A DNA stretch of 64,000 nucleotides from Emydura subglobosa (taxonomy: Eukaryota > Chordata > Testudines > Chelidae). The stretch spans positions 23,286,118 through 23,350,117 of the forward strand of contig ML679959.1 of NCBI GenBank assembly GCA_007922225.1. Reading direction: 5' to 3'. Below the pieces are notes generated by a model. It searched no databases. It was not told where the DNA came from and saw only the letters and a list, made by a program, of their open reading frames with translations. Shown here piece by piece: positions 33,085 to 44,640 of the stretch (position 1 is its first letter; the number at the start of each line of letters is the position of its first letter). The position numbers and the translations under genes were made by a program.

Positions 33085-35278
33085 GTTTTAGACTTGATTC
33101 TGACTAACAGGGAGGAATTGGTTGCAAATCTGAAGGGTGAAGGCAATTGAGGTGAAAGTGATCATGAAAAGATAGATTTCATGATTCTGAGGAAAGGAAG
33201 GAGGTAAGAGCAGCAGAATAAGGACAATGGACTTCAAAAAAGCAGACTTCAGCCAACTGAGACAACTAGTAGGTAAGGTCCCATAGGAAGAAAATTCTGT
33301 GGGGGGAAAAAAAGAGTACAGGAGATCTGGCAGTTTCTTAAAGTGACAGTATTAAAGGCGCAATCGCAAACTATCCTGATGCAAAGGAAAGATCGGAAGG
33401 ATAGTAAGAGGCAATATACCTCTATCAGGAGCTCTTTAATGGCCTGAAAATCAAAAAGGAATCCAACAAAAAGTGGAAACAAACAAATTGCTAAGGATAA
33501 ATACAAAAGAATGGTACAAACACGTAGGGACAAAATGAGAAAGGCTAAGGCACAAAATGAGTTACACCTAGCATGGGACATAAAAGGCAAGAAATACATT
33601 AGGCATATGAGAAAGATGAAGGAAAGTATAGTTTGTCTGTTTAGCAGGGAAGAAGAGTGAATAATAGACCATATCAAAAGGCGGAGGTATTTAATGCCTA
33701 TTTTGCTTTAGTCTTCACTAGAAAAGTAAATTGTGACCAATATGTAATACAATTAATATTAACAACAAGGGGGAAGGAATGCAAGTCAAAATAGGGAAAG
33801 AACAGGTTAAAGAATATTTAGATAAGTTAGATGTATTCAAGTCAGTAGAGACTGTTGAAATTCACCTGAGGGTGCTTAAGGAACTAGCTGAAGCAATCAT
33901 GGAACCGTATGCAATTTTCTATGAGAACTCATGGAGGACGGGTGAGGTCCCAGAGAAGAAGGATAAACACAGCACCTGTCTTTAAAAAGGGGAACAAAGA
34001 GGACCCAGGGAATTATAGAGTCAGGCCTAGAAAGATACTGGAACAAATTATTAAACAATCAATTTGTAAGCACCTGGAGGATAATAGGGTTGTAAGTAAT
34101 AGCAAACATGGATTTATCAAGAACATATCATGTCAAATCAACCTAATTTCCTTCATTGATAGGGTTACTGGCCTAGTGGCTAGGAAGGAGGCTGTCAACA
34201 TGGTACATCTTAGTTTTAGTAAGGCTTTTGATATAGTCCAATGGGACATTTTCATAAGCGCACAAAGTAAGTGTGGTCTAAATAAAATTACTATAAAAAG
34301 GGTGCAAAACTGGTTGAAAGACTGTACTCAAAGAGTAGTTATCAATGGTTCACTGTCAAACTGGGGGGATATATCTAAGGGGATCCCACTGGGATCTGTC
34401 CTGATTCTGATACTATTCAATATTTTCATTAATGACTTCGATAATAGAGTGGAGAGTGAACTTATAAAATTTACAGATGACACCAAGCTAGGAGGGGTTG
34501 CTAGCACTTTGGATGACAGGATTAGAATTCAAAACAACCTTGACAAAATGGAGAATTGGTCTGAAATCAACAAGATGAAATTCAGTAAAGATAAGTTCAA
34601 AATACTCCACATACAAAGCAAAGACTCAAATGCACAACTATAAAATAGAGAATAACTGATTAGGTGGTTTTACTGCTGAAAAGGATCTGAGGGGTATAGT
34701 GGATCATAAATTGAATATGAGTCAACTATGTGATGAGGTTGCAAAAAAGGCAAATAGGAGTCCGGAGTGTATTAACAGGAGTGCCACATGTAAGACATGG
34801 GAGATAATTGTCCCATTTTATGTGGCACTGGTGAGGCCTCAGTTGGAATACTTTGTCCAGCTCTGGGCACCACACTTTAGGAGAGATGTGGATAGATTGG
34901 AGAGTGTCCAGAGGAGAGCAAAAAAAAAAAGGATAAAAGATTTAGAAAACCTGACTAATGAGGAAAGATTTAATAAGCTGGGCACATTTATTCTTGAGAA
35001 AAGAAGACAGACGGAGGACCTGATAAATGTTCAAATATTTCAAGGGCTGTTATAAAAAGGAAGGTGATCAATTGTTCTTCGTGTCCACTGAAAGTAGGAT
35101 GAGCAGTAATGGGCTTAATTTGCAGCAAGGGAGATTTTGGTTAGATATTAGGCAAAACTTTCTAACTATAAGAATAGCTAAGTACTGGAATAGCTTTCCA
35201 AGGGAGGCTATGGACTCCCCATCAGTGGAGGTTTTTAAGAACAAGTTAGACAAACACCTGTCAGGCATGGTCTAGGTA
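33085..35278 (+). pseudogene. CR1 reverse transcriptase, multiply frameshifted
   Basis: Fragments in register order are the linker before RT (33480-33660) and EEQVKEYL-like sequence with HLRVLKELAEAI and SWRTGEVPE (33779-33960). FKKGNKEDPGNYR follows after a frame change (about 33985). RT motif A is FSKAFDIVQWDI (about 34215-34250), motif B GIPLGSVLILILFN (about 34380-34420) and motif C FTDDTKLGG (about 34468-34495). The thumb and C-terminus are VRPQLEYFVQLWAPH (34830-34875) and LTIRIAKYWNSFPREAMDSPS (to 35275). Motif C keeps both Asp residues but has Thr where FADD is usual. At least three frame changes and several stops make it non-functional. Confidence 0.85.
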
Positions 35279-35365
35279 TACTTGGTCCTGCATCACCACA
35301 GAGGGCTGGACTAGGTCACTTTTCCAGCTTCCTTCTAGCCCTATCTTTCTGTGTTTCTGTAAAGC
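33085..35365 (+). mobile_element. CR1 LINE, longer but degraded copy
   Basis: It starts inside the region between endonuclease and RT, covers the RT, and ends in a CR1-like 3' UTR ('gggctggactaggtcacttttccagcttccttctagccctatctttctgtgtttctg'). The tail is a variant (TTTCTGTG) and not the ATTCTATG octamer of the copy at 9.9 kb, pointing to a different CR1 subfamily. It abuts the right end of the MITE at 33073. Confidence 0.88.
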
Positions 35366-35814
35366 TTTTTATATGTAGATCTCAAAAAAGAGGTGCATGA
35401 AAAAAATAAAAAACTTCAAAAATCACACTTCATTTTAAATTTCCCAAAATTTTTCAGTTTCACAAGCATCCTGTATAATTTTGTAGGTTTTTTCCCTGTT
35501 AAAAATGGACCTACTTTTAATGCAAGTTCACTCAAAACCAGCCCTAAAAATGTGCATATTTATTTGGGGGTACAAATCACTATTCATAGAAAAACTTGCA
35601 AAATTTGAAAATATTTTGAAATAGTTTTTAACGTGAAAATGACTATTTTATGAAAAAATAGATTTCTGAGTCATGAAACTGCCCAAGACAAAACTATACA
35701 AACTCTCATGTGAAATGTCACTTTTGTAGAACTCTGGCATAACAAAGTTTTTCTTCTCTAAGTCACTGCTTTGAAACTGCCTCAGGTCCGTAGAGATTGA
35801 TATGCATTAGAACC
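35366..35814. other. A/T-rich non-coding stretch
   Basis: Sequence such as 'cccaaaatttttcagtttcac' resembles other A/T-rich repeat-like stretches here. No clear limits. Confidence 0.35.
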
Positions 35815-35935
35815 TATTATTATTAATTGTATTGTGGTATCGTGTGGGAGCCCTGATCATGGACTAAGTACTAGCTGCCCAAACACAGAACAAAAGTCCC
35901 GGCCTCAAGGAGTTTACAACCTAACGGTTGTTCTG
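35815..35935 (-). repeat. SINE/L2 3' tail copy, minus strand
   Basis: The phrases 'ttattattaattgtattgtggtatcgtgtgggagccctgatcatgg' and 'gcctcaaggagtttacaacctaac' match the shared L2/SINE tail. Head and core are absent. Confidence 0.7.
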
Positions 35936-36409
35936 TGGTCTATGAGAAATGTGTTGGTGATTTTAATCCAGTTTTCATCAGAAAGGTGCTGACATCACAA
36001 AAAATCACCATAATTTGGACTAAATGACACATTTGTTGATAGAGGTATCAAGCACTGAATGGCCCATTTGGTATAATAATAAATATAGGAATAATCTTTT
36101 GGCAAAAAATGCTCTTTTTTCTAAACCAAAGTTTTTGGGGAAATATTATCAAAAATGAAAATGTTCATGATTTTTTTAATAAAAAAGTTTGATATAACTT
36201 GTTTACAAGTTTTCCGTAAATAAGGAATTTAAATTTAAAAAAGTGTAAATTTTATGGGGGGGAAGAAGGGGGAAGGGTCATTATAAACCCTGAAAAATGA
36301 AAACAACTTTGATATTTTTCATGGAATGCTTTTTCCAATTTTTTTTTTAATCAGTTCCACTGCATGGAGATAAGCACACAACAACTGAGCTCTCCCTAAA
36401 GGTATGGTC
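35936..36409. other. A/T-rich non-coding stretch
   Basis: 36040-36370 is extremely A/T-rich with 'ccaaagtttttggggaaat' and 'aaaatgaaaatgttcatg' style sequence, perhaps an old foldback element. Confidence 0.35.
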
Positions 36410-36545
36410 TCTTCTGTACAGAACTGAGATTCATTAGTGGAGCACTATGGGGGAAACTTGTACTGAGCATGTGCCATTGAGGTCAATGCATGGGCATTTT
36501 GCACTCATTTCAGTGGGAACTGGATCAGGCCATTTGTGCCTAAAG
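36410..36545. repeat. Copy of short palindromic dispersed element
   Basis: The phrases 'ccattgaggtcaatgcatgggcattttgcactcatttcagtgggaactgg' and 'atcaggccatttgtgcc' belong to the family with CCATTGACTTCAGTGGG-like arms. A related stretch is at 36715-36785. Confidence 0.55.
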
Positions 36546-37129
36546 AGAGGATTTCCGCTTCCAGACATTAACATGTCGCCTTTGAGCAGCAAAATATTAA
36601 TTCATAATATCTGTGCAAACTGATTTTGGTTTTTTGGTTTTTGTTACTGAAAACCAAATTAAGTACAAAATGTGATCTCCTAAATTAAGTCTTCTAACAG
36701 GATTAATAAAGGTACTTAGGTGCAGAACTCTCCTGGAAATCAATGGAAGTTAAGTCCCTAAACACCTTTGTGAATCCCACCCCTAGTCTAGAGCAAAGGA
36801 TTCGAGCCAAATATTTCACATTTTCACTCTAAAAACAATTCATTGGCATATTAGACAGCAACAACAAATAAAGAACCTGTGTAAGGGGCACAACGCATTC
36901 ATTGGATCAGCATTTAGTCTGAAAGAGAGAACAGCACTGTATACGTACCAGTACTTAACGCGTTAACTATTGGTTTGATGCGTTTCATCATGTGATAAAA
37001 ATACATAGATAACAGGGAAGAGCAATTACTTATATAAAAGCTGCTGAAAAGTTGTCCCAAGATATATAATACAAAAAAATTCTCCAACACCCTCCCCCCC
37101 CAGTGAGAAATAATTACACAGTAATCCAT
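36546..37129. other. No recognisable feature
   Basis: AT-rich unique-looking DNA apart from the repeat-like stretch at 36715-36785 noted with the previous copy. Confidence 0.35.
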
Positions 37130-38200
37130 GGCACTTAGTCAAATACCAGAAATGGATCCCTTCGCCCCATAATTACCAGTGTAACAAGCAGAGCCTTGAG
37201 AAAACAAGCTGGCCCTCAAGACACTAATCTCCACTGCTAGAACCCAATCACCAGGCTTCATCTTGAGAAGTGAATGAAGCAGGCGAGGCAATAAAGGGAC
37301 TTACAGAGCCTGCAGGAAAATTCCACATGGTGCTACTTTCTGAGTGGCCTTCAAGGGGGTATGAGGTGGGAGGGGGAGAAAAGCAGGACGCAAAAAAAAA
37401 AAAAACCCAACAACAACAACTAGCCTGTGCAGAAGCTGCAGAGCTACGTAAAACTAATTAACACAACTGGTCTCCTGTTTGCAGAAGATCTTGTTATCAG
37501 TAAAAATAATAATAAAATGAGCCCTGGCAGCATGGATCTCTGCAATTACAGTCTGAATTGCATGAGAGGATTATATGAAGTGCTCCTGGTTTGGAGGGTG
37601 GGGAACCAAGACGCTTCAGTTTGAGAGCAGCAAGCAGCTGCTTTGGAGCTTTGCACCTGCTGGTTACCAGGCTGTTTTCACCTCTAGACGAAAACAGGCC
37701 TCTCTCTCTGTCTCTCTCTCTCTCTCACTTCTTTTCACACAACTTCTCAATCTGAAAACAGAAGAGGGGAATAGAAAAATAATCAAATCACCCCTTCTAA
37801 AACCTTAAAGAAGTTCCACTGAAGCAGTAAGAGACTCCTCAAGTCAGTAAAGGGAAATCTAGAGCTGAAGTTTGGGGCCAAAGAAGCGGGGCAGAGGCAG
37901 CAGACAGAGTGTGATCTGATATTGGCAAAGTTTCAATGTAAATCCAGGGGGGCAAAGAGGGGGAGGGGGCTGGGGAGAGAAGAAAGGACTCTTTTACTGT
38001 TTCATGCTTCTAAGTCCTGCCGATCAGCATAAGCTCAGCTCGACATTCTGGGAATAGCAATGAGGCACACACAACAATCAAAACACACTAAATCTGTTTG
38101 ATGATTCAGACACTTTGTGCATCTGCACCCACAAAATGGGACTTCAATTAAATAACCTTGCAGATTTCCCCAGGAAAAAGAAAGTCGGGGGAGCATGAGG
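37130..38200. promoter_or_regulatory. Repeat-poor candidate regulatory region
   Basis: About 1 kb with no recognised transposon. It holds TAATTA at 37171-37176 (cataattacc), AATAAAGG at about 37290, CTAATTAA at about 37454-37461 and CAATTAAAT at about 38145. It is interrupted only by simple repeats: A13 at 37391-37403 and (TC)n at 37700-37727. The motif set (homeodomain and CDX-like words) and complex composition fit a developmental enhancer block; this is inference only. Confidence 0.22.
37700..37727. repeat. (TC)n microsatellite
   Basis: Imperfect TC dinucleotide run with one G interruption. Confidence 0.9.
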
Positions 38201-38364
38201 ATTTTTAATTAGTAACTCCAAATACAAGCCGTTTTTTTAATTAGGTATTTGCATTACCACTTTATTCTAAAGTGAGAGTTGTAAGTGCATGCAATTGTTG
38301 TGAAAGAAGAACCTGGACAGTTTGTTCTTAACATTTTGCCGCAACCTGGATTTTCCCCTAAACA

Positions 38365-38406
38365 ACTTTCTTTCTTTTCTTTCTTTCTTTCTTTCTTTTT
38401 TTTTTT
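38365..38406. repeat. (CTTT)n tetranucleotide repeat
   Basis: CTTT/CTTTT units ending in a T run. Confidence 0.9.
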
Positions 38407-38743
38407 AAAAAGCAAATTGAACTCAGCTGTAATTCATCAAGTTGTTCAAAATAAGACAAAGTTCCTTTAAGGCTTTTTAAAAATATATCATTAACCAGGA
38501 ATGTGTTTCAAGGTTGTAGAACAGTTGTCCCATATTTTTAACGTTACAGGTTTCTCTGTGTGTTTGTCGTTTATCCACATATAGATGTAGCTATACAGTG
38601 GAATATGTATACTCTGATATAGTAAAAGTGAAAATGAATGAAAGTCCTATATAATGAATGAAAGTGCATTGCAACCTGCAATTCCAGTCAGAATAAACCT
38701 CTAATGATAGTGAACTTCCATGGAACAGAACAAAGACTGATGT

Positions 38744-38811
38744 GTGAAATCTGGACCCCACTGAAGCCAATGAGAGTTTTTCCATTGACTTCAGTGGGGT
38801 CAAGATTTCAC
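38744..38811. repeat. Short palindromic dispersed element (best copy)
   Basis: Two 29-base arms (38744-38772 and 38783-38811) are inverted copies with 27 of 29 positions matching, around a 10-base loop. The arm core is ACCCCACTGAAGYCAATG. Variants of this arm occur at many other places in the window, single or double. The transcript of either strand would form a near-perfect hairpin. Confidence 0.85.
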
Positions 38812-39189
38812 CCTGTAAGTCTTCCACATTGTGTTCTGTATGAGACTGTAGTGTCTCCCTTTCCGTCTCTTTCCAGACACGCGCACACAGCGAGATTCCT
38901 TGAGCTGCACCCTTTACCTGAAGGTTTAGCGGTCTCTGACAGCTTAACCACCAAATCATACCAGGGTGTGCAAGTGCCTTCATATTTGTTTAAAAGAACT
39001 GGACAGACAAGGACATATTTGTATTGAATCGTGAAACATATTTTTGACCCGTAGCCTTCTGACTTTGGAGACAATTTTTCTTTGACAAGAAATGTTCGTC
39101 ACTGATGTGGAAGTGTTAAGATTGGATTTCTTTTTTTTTTTGGTCCAATTTTTAAACACATAACCTCTGTTTCCTCCAACTGCAAAAAT

Positions 39190-39275
39190 TAAAAAAAAAT
39201 ATTCCCTGCCTCTCACATAGCTGTTGTGAGGCTTAACGTTTGTAAATTGCTTTGAGAACCTTGGACGCACAACAC
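39190..39275 (+). repeat. Partial MIR-like SINE, plus strand
   Basis: The phrase 'ctctcacatagctgttgtgaggcttaacgtttgtaaattgctttgagaaccttgg' is the 3' half of a SINE core. Head and tail are missing. Confidence 0.6.
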
Positions 39276-39334
39276 CATGTGCATTATTCGATACTATTAA
39301 ATAAATATTTTGTTTTCTTTCTACATACACAGCA

Positions 39335-39725
39335 CCCAGGCCCACCGACAGCAATGATGGGTCCTGGGGTAGAACAGTCTTATCCCGCGTCTTCCATCTG
39401 TGGCCCTGCCCACAGTCCACCCCCGCTCCGCTCTGCCCCAGGCCCTGCCTCCTCTCTATCTCCCTTCTCTTTTCCACACTCCCCTTGGCGGTGAGCAACA
39501 ACCAGCGGGGCCGAGTGGGGAGGGACATGACAAGCAGCGGCTGGAGGGGGGGAGAAGAGAGGACGGACACAAGCAGCGAGCAACGGCGGGGAGGCCGAGC
39601 AGGGAGCGGGGGAAGCAGCAGAATTGTCTGGCCACTGGGCAATTGCCACCATGGCTCCCCCAGATGGCAGGCCTAACAGGGCCTGATTTCAAAAATGGCA
39701 GGGAACCCAGGCCTGTGCGCAACTG
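39335..39725. repeat. GC-rich CpG-bearing insert, unclassified
   Basis: GC content and CpG density rise sharply compared with both flanks (for example 'gcagcgagcaacggcggggaggccgagc'). The edges carry loosely inverted phrases, 'acccaggcccaccg' and 'gggaacccaggcc', which hint at a DNA-element insertion with eroded ends. Overlapping open frames on both strands, up to 220 codons, are products of the base composition. It could alternatively be a small CpG island, but no exon or promoter motif is evident. Confidence 0.4.
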
Positions 39726-40084
39726 TAGGCCTCATTTGAATGCATAAGAGTTGCATGCACAAATCGGTTATCTCTTCATGCAAACTAGACACACAGCTGT
39801 TTACAGACCAGGACAGCATCTGTGTTTTGGCAAATCAGGGCCATAATATATTAAGTAGAAAAAGAATGCTGCCGTCTGTGTAATATCAAATGGCTCCCTG
39901 GAGAGCATTTCGAACAGGTTAATAATGTATGATGATATCGATTCCTTGAGAGACTGAGTTTGAAAACTTGAGGCATTTTTTACGTAAACTTCAGGTTATG
40001 TTGATTTTGGAAATTTTGCATGGTTGCCTGGCTTTAGACAAGGCATGACAGATTAGACTCTCAGCAGAGGAAAAATTGGATCTC
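39726..40084. other. No recognisable feature
   Basis: Unique-looking sequence. Confidence 0.4.
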
Positions 40085-40178
40085 AGGGTCATATTCCTTA
40101 GCAGGTGTAAATCAGCGTAACCCTATTGAAGTTAATGGAATAACACCAGTTTTCCCAGCTGAGGATCTGTCCCTCAGT
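40085..40178. repeat. Copy of short palindromic dispersed element
   Basis: The phrases 'gcaggtgtaaatcagcgtaaccctattgaagttaatgg' and 'aataacaccagttttcccagctgaggatctg' form two loosely inverted halves. Confidence 0.5.
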
Positions 40179-43067
40179 GTATACTAACCAGGAAACCAAA
40201 TATATTTAAAGCTGGATAAATCTATTCTGTGAAGCATCACAAAGGTTCAATTAATTAGGCCTCTCTGCCATTCTCCACTAAGCAAAGGGGAGCAAAACTG
40301 GGGAAATTCTCCTGGAAAATAATAGCCCTCATGGGCTTGGGAGAATTAGAAAACAATTTTGGTGCTGGTTCCTTTTGGTTATGATTTATTTGTAAGCTAA
40401 TGAGGTACTATGTAAGGAAATAGTGAGGAAGAAAAACGGCCAGAGCTATGCAGAGGGGGAAGGTGAATATGTGAAACGTATCCCATCTCTTTACAGTTGC
40501 GTGTAGCCTCAGTTCAAATTATCCTCATGACCTGTAACTGTTCAGGAAAAGAGAGCATGGATAAGCCATGGGGGTAGTAAGAGGGGTGAGAAGTAGGAAG
40601 GGGGCAGAGAACAGCTATTCTGTGCGGCATGTTTGCATCATCCCCTTTGGGATGGCAAAGCCACATTTCTCAGTGGTAACAAGCAGTATTTACTATCCCA
40701 ATGTATCCTGTGCATTCCCCACCCTCCATTGTAGGAGGTATACCTCACAGAGGGCCGTGGGGAATAGGCAAGGTGAGACCTTCCATCTACTTGCCAGGAG
40801 GGGACGAAGGTTCCCCTGTGGATGCACACCCTTCACAGATCCCAACCCATGCCTTGGATACACCACTTCTGGTCCATTGTAGTAGAGGATTCCTGTCCCT
40901 TTACCCCTATACCGGGTTTTGAGGTGAATGTTCCCCTCTCGCTCACCTTTTTACATGAGTCGGAACATACTGCTGGGACCTTTTGTTAGTGTCTGCCCTA
41001 GGTAGTGTACTCACAGGGGATAGGCACAACAGTGATGCCTATCTGCATGTGCACCTCTTCAGCACGGATGACTGGTGTCAGCTTCTGATGTCCCCATCAC
41101 CAGGGCTTATATGCTTTAAGCAGTACTACACTAATTCACTACTGTGGTAGGAATGATTGAAATATTTAGACATAATGGAGGAAGTTTAATAGGGTCTTCT
41201 GGGAAACCCAGGTGTTTAGATCAGCTTAAAAATAATAACCTCCTCCCCTGCTGAGAGCTTTCTTTTCACAATAAGCTCAGCTTTTATTCTTAGCCATAAA
41301 GGCTACCTCAGACAGGAAATTATTCACGTGATTGGTCTTTACAAGTAGTGGAGGGTTTAAACTCAGGGCTGGAGAGGTCATTAGTGGACAGCCATGTGAT
41401 TAACCTTTGCTAGCCCATTTCTTTTCACACTTTGTTAACAGCTTCCATTATTGCCCTTCTGTGTCTTGAGGAAGTAGTTTATTGACAGTATTAAAAATAC
41501 ATAGCTACAAATTCCAGAGAGGCCATCCTGGTGTAAAACTTCTAGCAATTTATAACCAGCTGATGTAAATGGAAAGAACTCCTCTATTTTTTTCATGAGG
41601 GAATACCAAAAGAAATTGAACCACTAACACTGGATTTGATTCAATACCATTGTTTTACCCTTCATTGACACTATTCCCTGACCCCTCCCCAAAAAGATAT
41701 TTTATGTGACACAAAGATGCAAAAACCGTGTCACAGCTGTAAAGTGGAGTTAGCGGTCAGCTGGACGTGTCAGGGTTTAATTGGATGAAACCAGATCCTT
41801 AATATTATTTTAACTGGAGATGGATTTCGACCAAAATCTCAGGATTTTGAGGCTGTTTAGAATTAAAACCTGGATTCAGTTCCAAATTTTGCAGATGGCC
41901 CCTATTTTTACAGTGGTCTAAGCACCAGTAAATGCTGGGATGTTTGAACTCCAGATCTAAATTGTGTGGTTTGTACTTCTAACACTGGTTTTAGTTTGTC
42001 AGTTTTGTTTTTTAAACCAATTGTGTGTTGTGCTTTTTCTCCTAGAGACAAAGAGCTTTTAATCTGAAGTTATCTTTATTCATAATACACTGAGACTCTA
42101 GGCTGAGGGTCTGGCTGGCTAGACATGGATGTAGAGCATCTTGGGGCCTTCCTGCATGCGGGACGGGACCTCCCTCTCACAACATATGTGTGGATTCACA
42201 GACAGGGCAGACCCATCAGATGCAATCAATAGTACCAAACCGTGAAAGAGACCAAATCTAGATAAAAATGGAAACTCTTGTGATCTGAATCTGTATTTTT
42301 GCTACGACAATGGAAATGTGCAAGATTTTGCACTGACCAAAATTTGCAACTTTTTCACAGTAAAGTTCAGCAAAAACATACAACGCAAAAGCAGGAGATT
42401 TTTGCCTCGCTGCTGGGCAAAGAATTCAAGATTCTGCGCTAGATTATGGCTTTCCAAGTCTAAAGAGCCGTTCCTAGAGAAATAAGAGGGTCAAGTCATT
42501 TAAATAGAAAGTGGCTGAATGTGTCTTTTCTAGTTAACTTATGGGAATTGTTGGGCATTTTTGCACACAATGGGACACTCTTTTGGTATCTGAGGAGTGG
42601 GGGCAGAAGTCACAGAGGGCAGAGAAGGAAGCCAAAGAAGACCATCAGTTTCTGAATGCAAAATTTACAGGAGAATATTTAAACAAAGTTGAATGTGCAA
42701 GCTGAAGTTAGCCTCAGGCAGCTAAAACTTCTTCAAGTGGCATTTGTTTGGCAGGAAACCCAAGGACTATCTGAACTTACCAGTCTTACAGGGGACATCT
42801 TTATGTTCGAATGAACTGCCAGAACAGTGTAGTATGGAATCATGAGCTCTTTATACAGTAAAAGTGAATTTCCAATCCTCCAAAGCACCAGGCTACAGCC
42901 TTTTGTCCTGATCTTCATGGAAGCCAAAATGGGAGTCTCCCAAACTACCAGTCTGTGAACTTTCACTAAGCTGGATGCATATGAGTTAAACGTCAAGAGC
43001 AGATGTGTTCTCCTATGTGCCTGATCCACAGAGTATATTATATGCCTCAGCCACCAGGTAGGGGTCT
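40179..43067. other. No recognisable gene; mostly unique DNA
   Basis: Nothing with domain or splice support. 41190-41480 is repeat-free and of complex composition (CACGTG at about 41326, several TTAT/ATAAA words) and could be conserved. 40560-40930 is more GC-rich and carries only incidental open frames. Confidence 0.35.
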
Positions 43068-43140
43068 TAAAGCTTGATCCTATGAGGTTCTGAGTACCTT
43101 CAGCACCCACTGAAGTCTATATAGAAGTTGAGGGCACTCA
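43068..43140. repeat. Copy of short palindromic dispersed element
   Basis: The phrases 'agcttgatcctatgaggttctgagtacc' and 'ttcagcacccactgaagtctatatagaag' match the family style. Confidence 0.45.
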
Positions 43141-43590
43141 AAACCTTCCAGGATGGAGACCTTTGTCCTTTAGTAGCTCATACTTTCAATAGCTGGTGAT
43201 CAAGATGATGGTTATTACAAAGGTAACCAATAAAATTTGATGGTGAGGATGATGCTAATTCAGAGAGCAGAAAGCATCCGTTCTCTTGCTCTATCAGTTG
43301 TAGTATTTAGATATTTTTTAATTGGGAAATCTAAGTAATTGAATAAGATGGAAACCCCTGCCCTTTAAAGATCATGCAAGTTTCCCTTATAAAATTTTTT
43401 TTTAAAAAAAAGTTAGCATAAACTCAACTATTTCTTACCTAAAATCTGAAGCCAGACCAGAATTTCTAGAATGTTACCTCCATAGTTAGGGATAATTTTC
43501 AACTTTTTCTTTTAAAACAGATGCAGGAGAGTTAAAAGTCCATGTGTATTAGTTCATGTTTGAGAAACTAACACAAAAAAGGCAGATCGT
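43141..43590. other. No recognisable feature
   Basis: AT-rich with T and A runs at about 43394-43411. Confidence 0.4.
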
Positions 43591-44640
43591 CTGAGCATAA
43601 AGATGCCTTTATTGGGCTGTGCACTGGCACATTAAGGGAATGCTAACGACCAATCATGGCCCAGATCCCAGTTCCGCATGGAACAAGGGAATGTTGGGAG
43701 ATGTTGTTCCCAAAGAGACCATGGGAATTGTAGGCTACTGCAAGGCATACTGGGAAGTAGTGCCAAGAAATATAAGGAGCAGCCTCCTCTTAGGGTGGTT
43801 GGAGAACAGAGGGGAGGCAAAATTTGGCTCCTTTTCAAGGAACCCATAGATGGAAGAACCCCAGCTGTGGGTAAGTTGTTCAAGGGAAGAGCCGTAGAAA
43901 CAGATAGGATAGAGAAAGATCCTAGGGAGAGGAGAAGTGAGATAAGGAAGAGGCTGTGGGTAAAGGGACCATAGAGGGCTTGAGAGAAGAATTGAGCACC
44001 AGCTTCCTGTTTGGGCATTGCATGGCTGGAGCAGAGCAAGAGATCCAGAACCTTTGCAGAAGTGGGGTGGAGTTTCAAGACAAAAGTGCCCCCTCCCTCT
44101 CCTCTACTGGCTGGTCCAGCGGTGAAGCCTGCTGCCCTCTCTTCTGGTGCCACAGCATCCCCTGGTGGATGAAAGATGTAATTGCAGTGTCCCCCCAGCA
44201 GAATCTATTATTCTGTGGTGGGGGAGATATCTGTGGGGGACATAAATTCTGCACTTATTTTCTTTTATTAAAAAGTGAGGGGATGGCCCTCCCACTTTTA
44301 AAGTGTGGGGGTAATGGCCCCTGCCTTCCTTCCTGGTTCTAGCAGCAGTGGAGCTGAGAGAGTTGGTAGGAGGAAGTTCCCCAGTATTGACGGGAAAGAC
44401 CAGGGAACACCTGAGGGAAAGGATGATAGAACTGTTTAGCCCAGAAAGTGCAAAGGCAAACTACAAAGCTACAGTTGGTATTGATCAACTCTATATAAAC
44501 AGAAGGGATGTCTGTGACCTGAGGGAGGGCCAAAGGTGTATTTTTGTATTTGGACTTCTTTTCAGAGAGCTACCCTTTATCGCTTTATCCAAGAGTAAAG
44601 GGGAAACCGAGGCATGGCCACTTCCTGAGGTCTGAAATAT
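43591..44640. repeat. Probable interspersed repeat, class uncertain
   Basis: The block is a purine-rich plus strand with phrases recalling high-copy turtle repeats ('gcatactgggaagtagtgcc', 'cagcatcccctggtggatg', 'ctgtgggggacataaattctgcac'). On the minus strand the left edge carries AATAAA (43610-43615), which could mark a 3' end. Open frames of 173 and 128 codons here show no transposon or host domain. LTR or composite origin is possible; no terminal repeats were identified. Confidence 0.3.

Noticed and set aside
33249..33677. Open frame of 142 codons, minus strand
   Set aside because: It is antisense to the CR1 coding region, where A-rich sense sequence gives few antisense stops.
38980..39642. 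Open frame of 220 codons on the minus strand and overlapping frames
   Set aside because: Half lies in the CpG-rich block and half in unrelated AT-rich DNA. Several frames are open at once on both strands, a composition effect, and no motif is seen.
42733..43110. Open frame of 125 codons, minus strand
   Set aside because: It crosses a short palindromic repeat copy and has no domain.
43632..44153. Open frame of 173 codons, minus strand
   Set aside because: It overlaps an apparent interspersed repeat, shows no domain, and codon composition reflects the purine-rich plus strand.
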